Below are positions 16,574 through 24,427 of a stretch of DNA of 34,981 bases, one piece after another. The notes under the pieces are model-generated. The model was not told where the DNA came from and ran no database searches. It worked only from the letters and a program-made list of their open reading frames with translations. The translations under genes were made by a program, and so were the position numbers. The stretch is from UBA1189 sp045654565 (lineage in GTDB: Bacteria > Bacteroidota > Bacteroidia > Bacteroidales > Bacteroidaceae). Each line of letters opens with the position of its first letter. Position 1 is the stretch's first letter. The stretch covers positions 1-34,981 of the forward strand of contig JAZONP010000136.1 in assembly GCA_045654565.1 (NCBI GenBank), in the 5' to 3' direction.

Positions 16574-16738
16574 TGCACTCCTGACTCCTGAACTTCTAAA
16601 ACAAACATTAACCCCCGTTCAGGACTATTGTCTGCACTTCTGCACTCCTGACTCCTGAACTCCTAAAAACAAACATTAACCCCCGTTCAGGACTATTGTC
16701 TGCACTTCTGCACTCCTGACTCCTGAACTCCTAAAAAC
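16574..16738. repeat. 67/68-bp tandem repeat, 2.4 copies, containing right arms of the inverted repeat
   Basis: Units beginning TGCACTCCTGACTCCTGAAC start at 16574, 16641 and 16709; the third ends at CTAAAAACAA just before the rlmD ATG at 16746. Each unit carries ACTCCTGACTCCTGAACTCC, the inverse of the arm at 15998-16036. The linker ACATTAACCCCCGTTCAGGA is identical in copies 1 and 2. The word ATTGTCTGCACT resembles ATCGTCTGCACT in the rlmD insert. Bases 16509-16573 between the gene and this array hold nothing else recognisable. Confidence 0.9.
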
Positions 16739-16745
16739 AAGAATA

Positions 16746-18320
16746 ATGGCCAGAAAGAAAAAAGAACTCCCTCTGTTGGAGAAAGTAACGATAACCGACG
16801 TAGCAGCTGAAGGCAAGGCCTTGGCGCGTGTGAATGATATGGTCGTGTTCGTGCCCTACGTGGTGCCCGGCGACGTGGTAGACCTCCAGGTGAAGCGCAA
16901 GAAGCACAGCTATGCCGAGGCAGTGGCCGTGAAGTTCCACGAATATTCACCCCTGCGCAGCGAACCCTTCTGCAAGCATTTCGGCGTGTGTGGAGGCTGT
17001 AAGTGGCAGTGCCTCAAGTATGAGGAGCAGATACGCTACAAGCAGAAGCAGGTGACCGACAACCTCGTGCGCATCGGCAAGATCGAGCTCCCCGAGATAT
17101 CGCCCATCCTCGGCTCCGAGCAGACCGAGCGCTATCGCAACAAACTCGAGTTTACCTTCAGCAACAAGCGTTGGCTCACGCAGGAAGAAGTAGAAAAGGA
17201 CTTCAAGTATGACCAGATGAATGCCGTGGGATTCCATATCCCTGGAGCCTTCGACAAGGTGCTCGCCATCGACGAGTGTCACCTCATGGATGATATCTGC
17301 AACCGCATCCGCAACGGCGTGCGCGACTATGCCTACGAGCAGGGACTCACCTTCTTCGACCTGCGTTCGCAGGAGGGCATGCTCCGCAATATGATGATAC
17401 GTGTTGCTGACGGCGATGCCTGTCAGGAGTATAGGAGTATAGGAGTTACAGGAGTACAGACAAATGTAACGACTGATGATTGCGCTAATGAGAATTCTTC
17501 GAACGGTCCATCGTCTGCACTCTCGAGCGAAGCGAAAACTCCTGAACTCCTGAACTCCAAAAAGTTGACTGGCCTCATGGTCGTGATGCAGTTCAAGATC
17601 GTAGCTCCCGAGGAGGAGGCACAGATGTTGCAGCTCCTTCAGTTCATGGCTGACACATGGCCCGAGATCACCTCGCTCATCTACGTCATCAACAACAAGT
17701 GTAACGACACCATCGGTGACCTACCCATTCATGTGTTCAAGGGCGACGACCACATCATTGAGGAGATGGAGGGACTGAAGTTCAAGGTAGGTCCCAAGTC
17801 ATTCTACCAGACCAACAGTCGCCAGGCCTATAACCTCTATAAGGTAACACGCGAGTTTGCCGGTCTCACAGGCGACGAACTCGTCTACGACCTCTATACC
17901 GGTACGGGCACCATCGCCAACTTCGTGTCGCGCAAGGCACGCCAGGTCATCGGTATCGAGTACGTACCCGAAGCTATTGAGGATGCCAAGGTCAACTCGG
18001 CCATCAACGGCATCGACAACACCCTTTTCTTTGCTGGCGATATGAAGGACATCCTCAACCAGGAGTTCATCAACCAGTATGGTCGTCCCGATGTCATCAT
18101 CACCGACCCTCCCCGTGCCGGTATGCACAACGATGTCATCGACACCATCCTCTTTGCCGAGCCCAAGCGCATCGTCTATGTGAGCTGCAATCCCGCCACG
18201 CAGGCCCGTGACCTCAGCCTGCTCGACGTGAAGTACAAGGTGTTGAAGGTACAACCTGTCGACATGTTCCCACACACCCATCACGTGGAGAACGTCGTAT
18301 TGCTCGAGCTGAAGGACTGA
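16746..18320 (+). CDS. rlmD: 23S rRNA (uracil-5-)-methyltransferase, RlmD/RumA family, with an in-frame repeat insert
   Basis: Methylates uracil C5 in 23S rRNA with SAM. The 524-residue product has an N-terminal TRAM domain (about 10-67). Cys76, Cys82 and Cys85 (CxxxxxCxxC), with Cys178, should hold an iron-sulfur cluster. The methyltransferase domain has the SAM loop YTGTGTI (384-390), the DPPRAGM motif (454-460) and the nucleophile Cys481 (VSCNPATQARDL). Relatives join LRNMMIR directly to a short link and LMVVMQFK. Here about 50 extra residues (222-276, with CQEYRSIGVTGVQTN and SSALSSEAKTPELLNSKK) intervene and are encoded by the repeat at 17423-17558. All catalytic motifs remain intact and in frame. 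RlmD or a related RumA paralogue cannot be told apart here. Confidence 0.94.
   Translation: MARKKKELPLLEKVTITDVAAEGKALARVNDMVVFVPYVVPGDVVDLQVKRKKHSYAEAVAVKFHEYSPLRSEPFCKHFGVCGGCKWQCLKYEEQIRYKQKQVTDNLVRIGKIELPEISPILGSEQTERYRNKLEFTFSNKRWLTQEEVEKDFKYDQMNAVGFHIPGAFDKVLAIDECHLMDDICNRIRNGVRDYAYEQGLTFFDLRSQEGMLRNMMIRVADGDACQEYRSIGVTGVQTNVTTDDCANENSSNGPSSALSSEAKTPELLNSKKLTGLMVVMQFKIVAPEEEAQMLQLLQFMADTWPEITSLIYVINNKCNDTIGDLPIHVFKGDDHIIEEMEGLKFKVGPKSFYQTNSRQAYNLYKVTREFAGLTGDELVYDLYTGTGTIANFVSRKARQVIGIEYVPEAIEDAKVNSAINGIDNTLFFAGDMKDILNQEFINQYGRPDVIITDPPRAGMHNDVIDTILFAEPKRIVYVSCNPATQARDLSLLDVKYKVLKVQPVDMFPHTHHVENVVLLELKD
17423..17558. repeat. Inverted-repeat element inserted in frame within rlmD
   Basis: The left arm (17423-17466) holds units of GGAGTATA/GGAGTTACA and ends ACAGACAAATG. 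The right arm (17509-17558) starts ATCGTCTGCACT and ends with ACTCCTGAACTCCTGAACTCC-type units. The arms are inverse of each other and homologous to those at 15998-16036 and 16574-16738. The core of about 42 bases differs and has no gene. The frame stays open through the whole element. Confidence 0.85.
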
Positions 18321-18351
18321 CGCGTTGGGTTAAAGGTCGTGGATTAAAGGT

Positions 18352-18385
18352 ATAGGGTAGGATTTTCCTGCCCTATTGTTTTTTT
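18352..18385 (+). terminator. Intrinsic terminator of rlmD
   Basis: ATAGGGTAGGA (18352-18362) pairs with TCCTGCCCTAT (18366-18376) with one U-G pair and a TTT loop, followed by a seven-base T tract at 18379-18385. It lies 31 bases past the rlmD stop. Confidence 0.8.
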
Positions 18386-18640
18386 GTATCCCGCAGGAGC
18401 AGACCGATGTGTCTGATCAATGGTTACGTCATCGTCTTTTTTGACATAAGAGCAAAAGAATACAAGCGGGGCAGTCTAAAATGTCTTTATGTTCTTCAGT
18501 CCAAAAAGTAAGGAACGATATTTCAAAGAACGCTTTTCTGCCAAGAGACACCGTCTATTCGTACACCCTCCGGATGGTGACTGTAGACTGTCGTCTTATT
18601 GACGCTGCAAAGATACTATACAGGATTTTGATGCTCCGAC

Positions 18641-18673
18641 TTACTGCAAAGTACTGCAAAGTACTGCAAAGTT
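18641..18673. repeat. Three 10-bp direct repeats in the rlmD-GH89 gap
   Basis: TACTGCAAAG occurs three times in a row, at a spacing of one helical turn. Bases 18386-18640 hold no gene I can support; a 67-codon frame there (18481-18684) lacks a promoter, codon pattern or recognisable product. Confidence 0.7.
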
Positions 18674-18726
18674 CTTTTGCTTAGTGTGTTGATAATGAGA
18701 AAGAAATGATTTTTCGGATTTTCGCG

Positions 18727-18869
18727 CTGCCGCACCTGCCTCGCGCCCTTGCGTAGCCTCCCTCCCTGCGCGGAGCAGCCCTGCACCGCACGCTGCCGCA
18801 CCTGCGGCAGACCAGCGAAACACCTGCGGCAATCCTAATTCCTAAATCCTAACTCCTAATTCCTAATTT
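18727..18869. repeat. GC-rich patch with a direct repeat and a heptamer array
   Basis: GCTGCCGCACCTGC occurs near 18727 and again at 18792, the second copy inside a hairpin, CTGCCGCACCTGCGGCAG. It is followed by five or more degenerate units of CCTAATT (18831-18869). The patch is much more GC-rich than its A+T-rich surroundings. No convincing ORF. Confidence 0.65.
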
Positions 18870-18918
18870 GTTGACGACGGGATATGCGCATTATGCGCGT
18901 GCGCCACGCGAAAAAAAG

Positions 18919-19101
18919 GTAGACAGTAGACAGATACCCTGCGCTGTATCGGCTGCCGAGTATGCCCCTATATATAGAGGCTTATTTAAGTATTATATAT
19001 ACTACGTATATCTAATACAAAAATAAGAGTTTTTACCAGTCACTATTTTCGCCCATCGGGAGACAGAGCGTATTTTAATTGTCTACTGTCTACTGTCTAC
19101 C
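18919..19101. repeat. Inverted-repeat element with GTAGACA arms
   Basis: GGTAGACAGTAGACAGA (18919 onward) is answered by GTCTACTGTCTACTGTCTAC (19081-19100), the same 7-bp unit inverted. The roughly 145-base core is A+T-rich and includes a short dyad, GCCCCTATA with TATAGAGGC, near 18963-18980. The architecture is the same as in the elements at 3641-3729 and 17423-17558, but the unit sequence differs. Confidence 0.8.
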
Positions 19102-19102
19102 C

Positions 19103-19133
19103 TTGCACAATCGGAAAACATTTCGTATCTTCG
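19103..19133 (+). promoter_or_regulatory. Putative orphan promoter
   Basis: TTG (19103-19105), a 20-base spacer and TATCTTCG (19126-19133) fit the Bacteroidetes promoter pattern. The only frame just downstream is a 36-codon ORF at 19160-19270. Confidence 0.45.
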
Positions 19134-19159
19134 CACCATCAAAACCAATAAAGTGCATT

Positions 19160-19270
19160 ATGGACCACACCCCACAGCAGCCTATCGAGCTGCACTGCCG
19201 AGCCGTACTGCACCTCTCTCCCGAACATGGACATCGACCAACTATGTCGCTTTTCTCCTCGGTATATTAG
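19160..19270 (+). CDS. Possible 36-residue ORF or gene remnant downstream of an orphan promoter
   Basis: ATG at 19160 opens a 36-codon frame (MDHTPQQPIELHCRAVLHLS and on) ending at TAG 19270, 27 bases after the promoter-like boxes. It has no recognised family. It could be the surviving 5' end of a decayed gene or a short leader peptide. Bases 19271-19638 contain nothing I can support. Confidence 0.25.
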   Translation: MDHTPQQPIELHCRAVLHLSPEHGHRPTMSLFSSVY

Positions 19271-19638
19271 GACAATTCTTATCTCTAATTCGCGCGGACC
19301 AAGGTTTGTGGATTACCGGCTGTAGTCATGATATGTCCCATCAAATGTTGTTTATGTGTTTTTTTGTAAATGCTTGTTTGTTAGTGTGTAGTGTGTTTAT
19401 TTTGCATTGAATATTGTGCACCTAAGGATTTAAAATTGTACGATTCGACAAGTTATATTGTACAAATATGCAATGTGGAAATGTACAAAAACGCAAGCCG
19501 AATAGTCGTTAGAAATCGTTTCCTCATGGCGATAATATAGGTGTTGTTCAAAACGCCTCGTGTCATTGCTTTAGTCCCTATGGGCGTTGACCTTCGGTTC
19601 GCGCTGGCCTTTTGTGTAAACATATAGTCCTCTAAATA

Positions 19639-19670
19639 TTTGGAGTTTTGCTCAGCTTTTACTACTTTTG
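19639..19670 (+). promoter_or_regulatory. Strong consensus promoter for the GH89 gene
   Basis: TTTG (19639-19642), exactly 20 bases, then TACTTTTG (19663-19670): a full match to the Bacteroidetes consensus. It places the transcript start near 19677 and rules out an in-frame upstream start at 19648, favouring the ATG at 19702 or 19711. Confidence 0.7.
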
Positions 19671-19701
19671 TGAATATTATAGATGGAAAACAATAATAGC
19701 A

Positions 19702-22700
19702 ATGCAAACTATGAAAAAGAAATCTCTTGTGATGCTACTGCTCACGCTATGCAGTGTGGCTACGGCATGGGCCGAGTTTGCACCCGAGGCAAATCGTAGG
19801 TATACTCTCAAGGAGAACTCCACAGGGCTCTATCTTGATATCCAAACATTGGACATCCACGAGCCAGGACACACCACCCATAGCATTAGCCTTAATGCCA
19901 ATCCTCGCGCCATCTACTTCGAGGTGGGCGCTGCAGGCAAGTGGAGGATGCGCAATGCGGATGGTAAGTATGCACGTCAGGCTGAAGGTGGAAGGCACTG
20001 GAATGCCGTGATAGGCGACCAACCCTATGAGTGGACCATCGTCGAGACGGATGGCCTGGTGACCATCGCCCGGGCCGACGGCAAGTATGTGAGCCTCGAC
20101 AACCCTTCGGCTGGGCAACCGCTCTACTGTGACAAGAGTTCGGGACTGAGGTTTCAGCTGATGGAGTATCCGTCTGTAGCCTGCACGACGGCGGCTACGG
20201 CACAGAACGGGAAGATGCATTACACCTCGGGACAGATAGCCTGCGAGGCAGCTTACAACACGCTGCGCTTTGTGCTCACTGAGTCGGGGGCATATTATAA
20301 GAACGGCGCCAAGCGCATGAGCTTTGACTCCTTCGTGCTCTACAACGCAGCGGGCGAGCCCATCGTCCTCAAGGAGACCTGGCTCAAGGGAAACAATGGA
20401 AAGACCTTTGCTCCTATGCTTGACGGGGCGAACGGCACTTACTGCTGTGGTGCATGGGATGCCTCAGGTGCTACGGACGATTGGTTTGAAGTGACCTTGC
20501 CGGATGGTGTGGACCTCGGCGGGGCGTTCTCCTTCGGCTTCGTGACGGAGAATACGACCATGAATGCCAAGGCCTTCAGGATAGAGTTCTCGTATGAGGA
20601 GGTCGAAGAGCTCACGGAGTACCGCTTCGTAGTCGATGCCCCACAGGGTGAGGAGGTCACGGTGACCTACGATGGAGAGAGCGTGCCCGACATGTTCCTC
20701 GAAGGGGAGTTTGATACAGACCTCTTTGCCGCCGACGAGATTGCTGGCTATACCTGGAGCATCGTGGTGGATGAGGAGAGCGGTACCATTACGCTAAGAT
20801 ATATGGAGGCTCCTGTCGTGGAAAATCCCGAGGCCGTGGTGGCTCTCGTAAACCGTATCGGTGGCAAGGGTACTGCCAAGAAGTTCCTCTTTGTGCTTGA
20901 TCCCTCGATGAACTCAAGGCAGGAGGTGTTTGTCCTCGGCAGTGAAGGAAGGAAGATTCTCATCAAGGGCACGACGCTCAGCGCGTTGACCACAGGTCTG
21001 GGCTGGTATCTCAATAACGTGGCTCACATCAACATCGCCTGGAACTCGCTCAACGAGAAGACTGTGGCTGTGAAGGAGAAGGGAGCTGCTTATGCCGACC
21101 TCTCAGAACTCCCTCTACCTGTCGCCACTGAGATGCACACCTCGGATGCCAAATATCGTTATTACCTGAACACCTGTGCCTTCGGCTACTCGATGACTTC
21201 ATGGACATGGACGCGTTGGCAACAGGAGATTGACTGGATGGCACTGCATGGTATCAACATGCCGCTCCAGCTCGTTGGTCTCGAGGAGGTGTGGCGCGCA
21301 TTCCTCACCATGGAGGATGCTCATGGTAACCGCAAGTATGGCTACACCGATGAGGAGGCCAAGGCCTTCGTGGCTGGCCCTGCCTTCATCGCCTGGTGGG
21401 CGATGAATAACCTCGAAGGGTGGGGCGGTACGGCTCCCGGTGTGAAGAGCGGTTACAACGATTTGGCCGGTGCCGGTGGCGTGCAGGACGATGCATGGTA
21501 TGTGCGCCAGAAGAGGCTCGCCAAGCAGATTGTAGATGCACAGCGCAGTCTCGGAATGCAACCCGTGTTGCCCGGTTGGTCGGGTATGGTGCCCACCAAC
21601 TTCCAAGCCAAGTCGGGCTATGCCACTCGTGGCAATGGTGGTAAATGGGCTGGCGACTTCGTGCGTCCGCTCCTCCTGAATGTGAACATCGGCGCAGACC
21701 AGTATGCCGAGATTGCTGCCGATTACTATGCTTGCCTCAAGGAGGTGATGGGCGAGAGTCAGTACTACTCGATGGACCCCTTCCACGAAGGGGGCGGCGC
21801 AGGTACCATGGAGGACTACGAGGCGCTGTATGCAGCGATGGAGGCGGCCATGAAGGGGTCGCAATGGGTGATACAGCAGTGGCAGTGGAGCCCCACACAG
21901 AAATACTCGCTCACCGCAGTGCCCGCAGGGCGACTCATCGTGCTCGACCTCTTCTCGGACGGCTCGCCTGCCTTTGATGCCTACGGTGGCTATGCTCCGC
22001 AGGATGGCGTGTTCTGCGCTATCCCCAACTTTGGAGGTCGCTCAGGTCTCATGGGACGTCTGCAGAATGTGACGGATAATTATTTCAGATTCAAGAGCCA
22101 ATATAAGAGCATCAAGGGTATCGGTGCTGCGCCCGAAGCTATCGAGCAGACGCCCGTGACCTATGACCTCATCTTCCAGCTCCCCTGGATGAATGGCGTG
22201 AAGCCCGACGTGGCCCAGTGGGTCGACAACTATGCCATCGCCCGCTATGGTAAGGACAATGCGGTGGTGAAGGAGGCATGGAGCCTGCTCCGCCAGGGGC
22301 CGCTGGCATATGGTGCCGATGGCATCCAAGGTCCTGTGGAGGATGTGTGGGCTGCGCGTCCCAACCTCAATGCCAACCCTGCCAGTGCATGGGGTAAGAC
22401 ACTGAACCATGCCGGTGGTATCTATACTAAGGCCCGCCGACAGATGCTGATCGATGCGGTGTATAAACTGCTCAGTCAAGAGAAGGCGCTCAACTTGGAT
22501 TGGGGCTCTGTCTATGAGAGTAACTACCTGTATGACCTCGTGGAGTTTGGCGGTGGCGTGATGGCCGACTATGCCTACGACCTCTTGCTCGGTATTCGTG
22601 ACGCAAGGAATGCGGGTAACACGGCACTCTACGAGGTACGTCGCGATGCCTTCCTCCAACTCATATTGGATATGGATGCCTTCAAGGGTACTAATCTCAA

Positions 22701-24426
22701 CTTCCGTCTCGGTAAGTGGACGCAGGAGGCCCGCGATGCGGCTGACGAAGTGGAGGGGGCTACGACGGCTACCCCCGACTGGTATGAGTATAACAATGCT
22801 CGCACCATCCTCGCTACCTGGTCATCACCGGGTACGAATCTCAATGACTACTCGTACCGCTCATGGCAGGGACTTCTCAAAGACCTCTACTATCCTCGAT
22901 GGAAATATTACTTTGATAATAACTGCACGGCAGGGGAGTATAAGTTCTTTGAGTGGAACTGGGCACATGGCATGAAGCATGCCGTAGGACAGACAGCTAT
23001 CAGCAGCGAACCGCTCGTCAAGGGTGAGGCGGGTCATACGGATGGCTACACGCGTGAGCCCGAAGGAAATACGATTGAGGAGGCAACCAGATTGCTAGGC
23101 AAGTATATCATCCCTGTGGCGATGGCCGATGGCACCTACTATGCTTATCGCTACCTCACTAACGACCTCACCGCCAAGGTGACGCTTGTGGTGGATAGCC
23201 ATACGCCCATAGACCTCAGCAAGTACTTTGGCGAACTTGCGGGTGCTGTCGTGACGGGTGACTTCGTCAAGGATGCATCGGACCTCAAGCATGTCGTACT
23301 GAAGGAGGATGTTCCCGATGGATCATATACGGGTACTATCACGCTTGCAGACGGCACGGTAATCACCTTTGCGGTGGTCGTCAATCCGAAGTATTACGGC
23401 GTGTATCACATAGATTATAAGAACGGGAGCGCTTATGCTCCTGTTTTTATAGGATACAACGAGGACAAGGATAATAGCGGAAATGTGGGATATAAACTGA
23501 TGGCTACAGGCACCTATAGCGCCGATGCGGAGGCTGACAAACTATTTACCATAGCTCCTTGTGGCACGGGATACTCGCTCTCTTCGCAAGGTAAATATCT
23601 CAAATCGCCTACACTGAACGGATGGAATCACCTCATGTTCTCCGACAACAAGGATGAGGTGGGTAGTTACCTCTTCGAGGAGACCTCTACGGCTGACCTG
23701 CATAAGATACGTAGCACGGGTAGCGGTATTAACTATGTGAATGATTATGATAAAGGAGTGTTTGGTAATGATAAGTCTGATAAGGAGAACTTGTCGACCT
23801 TTGCTCTTACTGAGGTGACCGACTATCCCTTTACCATGCCTGCGAGTGGTGTGGCCACCCTTTGTCTTCCCTTTCATGTGGTGTTGCCCGAGGGTATGAG
23901 TGCCTATGACTTGGCCGTGGAGCATGTGAAGGCTGGTGATAACAACGATGAATACGTCTGCGCCATGAGGCTCGTGGCCTCTTCGGGCGAGGTGTTGCGT
24001 GCAGCGACACCCGTTGTCGTCAAGGCTGTGGAAGGTGACTATAAGTTCGCCATCACGATGCAGGGAGTAGAAGTCGTGACGGGATTGCCTGGTTCGCTCT
24101 TAGAGGGTAATATGTTGAAGGAATCGCTGACGCCTACCGAAGAGAAAATGACGTTTGTGTTCACCATAGAGGAGGATGCTGCGGTCTTTCGTACCGTGGA
24201 GGAGGTGAGTGCGCTACCTGCCAATCAAGCGAGAGTTGTGTGTGATGCTACGGCTGAGATGGCTGCTGCACGTGTACTCCGACTCGACTTTGATGCTGCA
24301 ACCTCAGTGGAGGAGGTCGTGTCATCAGATGCGGTACAGACTATCTATTCCGTTACAGGCGTTCGCCTCACAGCACCTCAGAAGGGTATCAATATTATCA
24401 ATAATAAGAAAGTAATAATTAAATGA
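19702..24426 (+). CDS. Very large secreted GH89 alpha-N-acetylglucosaminidase
   Basis: GH89 enzymes release terminal alpha-linked GlcNAc, for example from gastric mucin or heparan sulfate. The ATG at 19702 gives 1,574 residues; ATG 19711 is equally possible. A signal peptide (MKKKSLVMLLLTLCSVATAWA) is followed by a ricin-like beta segment (about 25-155) and a second beta module (about 170-300). The NAGLU N-terminal domain begins near 384, and the catalytic barrel carries DWMALHGINMPLQLVGLEEVW (starting near 509) and SMDPFHEGGG with the acid/base Glu696. The usual DLFxE nucleophile motif reads LDLFSDGSP, putting Asp753 in place of Glu (from memory of the family). After the C-terminal NAGLU domain come roughly 340 extra residues and a tail ending IYSVTGVRL..KGINIINNKKVIIK, typical of exported Bacteroidetes proteins. 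pepP follows after one base. Confidence 0.9.
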   Translation: MQTMKKKSLVMLLLTLCSVATAWAEFAPEANRRYTLKENSTGLYLDIQTLDIHEPGHTTHSISLNANPRAIYFEVGAAGKWRMRNADGKYARQAEGGRHWNAVIGDQPYEWTIVETDGLVTIARADGKYVSLDNPSAGQPLYCDKSSGLRFQLMEYPSVACTTAATAQNGKMHYTSGQIACEAAYNTLRFVLTESGAYYKNGAKRMSFDSFVLYNAAGEPIVLKETWLKGNNGKTFAPMLDGANGTYCCGAWDASGATDDWFEVTLPDGVDLGGAFSFGFVTENTTMNAKAFRIEFSYEEVEELTEYRFVVDAPQGEEVTVTYDGESVPDMFLEGEFDTDLFAADEIAGYTWSIVVDEESGTITLRYMEAPVVENPEAVVALVNRIGGKGTAKKFLFVLDPSMNSRQEVFVLGSEGRKILIKGTTLSALTTGLGWYLNNVAHINIAWNSLNEKTVAVKEKGAAYADLSELPLPVATEMHTSDAKYRYYLNTCAFGYSMTSWTWTRWQQEIDWMALHGINMPLQLVGLEEVWRAFLTMEDAHGNRKYGYTDEEAKAFVAGPAFIAWWAMNNLEGWGGTAPGVKSGYNDLAGAGGVQDDAWYVRQKRLAKQIVDAQRSLGMQPVLPGWSGMVPTNFQAKSGYATRGNGGKWAGDFVRPLLLNVNIGADQYAEIAADYYACLKEVMGESQYYSMDPFHEGGGAGTMEDYEALYAAMEAAMKGSQWVIQQWQWSPTQKYSLTAVPAGRLIVLDLFSDGSPAFDAYGGYAPQDGVFCAIPNFGGRSGLMGRLQNVTDNYFRFKSQYKSIKGIGAAPEAIEQTPVTYDLIFQLPWMNGVKPDVAQWVDNYAIARYGKDNAVVKEAWSLLRQGPLAYGADGIQGPVEDVWAARPNLNANPASAWGKTLNHAGGIYTKARRQMLIDAVYKLLSQEKALNLDWGSVYESNYLYDLVEFGGGVMADYAYDLLLGIRDARNAGNTALYEVRRDAFLQLILDMDAFKGTNLNFRLGKWTQEARDAADEVEGATTATPDWYEYNNARTILATWSSPGTNLNDYSYRSWQGLLKDLYYPRWKYYFDNNCTAGEYKFFEWNWAHGMKHAVGQTAISSEPLVKGEAGHTDGYTREPEGNTIEEATRLLGKYIIPVAMADGTYYAYRYLTNDLTAKVTLVVDSHTPIDLSKYFGELAGAVVTGDFVKDASDLKHVVLKEDVPDGSYTGTITLADGTVITFAVVVNPKYYGVYHIDYKNGSAYAPVFIGYNEDKDNSGNVGYKLMATGTYSADAEADKLFTIAPCGTGYSLSSQGKYLKSPTLNGWNHLMFSDNKDEVGSYLFEETSTADLHKIRSTGSGINYVNDYDKGVFGNDKSDKENLSTFALTEVTDYPFTMPASGVATLCLPFHVVLPEGMSAYDLAVEHVKAGDNNDEYVCAMRLVASSGEVLRAATPVVVKAVEGDYKFAITMQGVEVVTGLPGSLLEGNMLKESLTPTEEKMTFVFTIEEDAAVFRTVEEVSALPANQARVVCDATAEMAAARVLRLDFDAATSVEEVVSSDAVQTIYSVTGVRLTAPQKGINIINNKKVIIK

Positions 24427-24427
24427 T

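Noticed and set aside
16574..16738. Possible CRISPR-like repeats ahead of rlmD
   Set aside because: The intervening sequence is identical in the two copies, so this is a simple tandem duplication, not repeat plus spacer.
18481..18684. 67-codon plus-strand frame after rlmD
   Set aside because: No promoter, no recognisable product, and its end is made of the 10-bp direct repeat.
19153..19410. 85-codon frame overlapping the 36-codon ORF at 19160
   Set aside because: No family resemblance or coding character, and it competes with another weak frame; neither is convincing.
19648..19701. Upstream ATG extension of the GH89 protein
   Set aside because: It starts within the -33/-7 promoter region and would place 18 odd residues before a normal signal peptide.
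21199..21864. 221-codon minus-strand frame inside the GH89 gene
   Set aside because: It is antisense to intact catalytic-domain coding sequence, has His/Leu-rich shadow composition and no recognisable domain.
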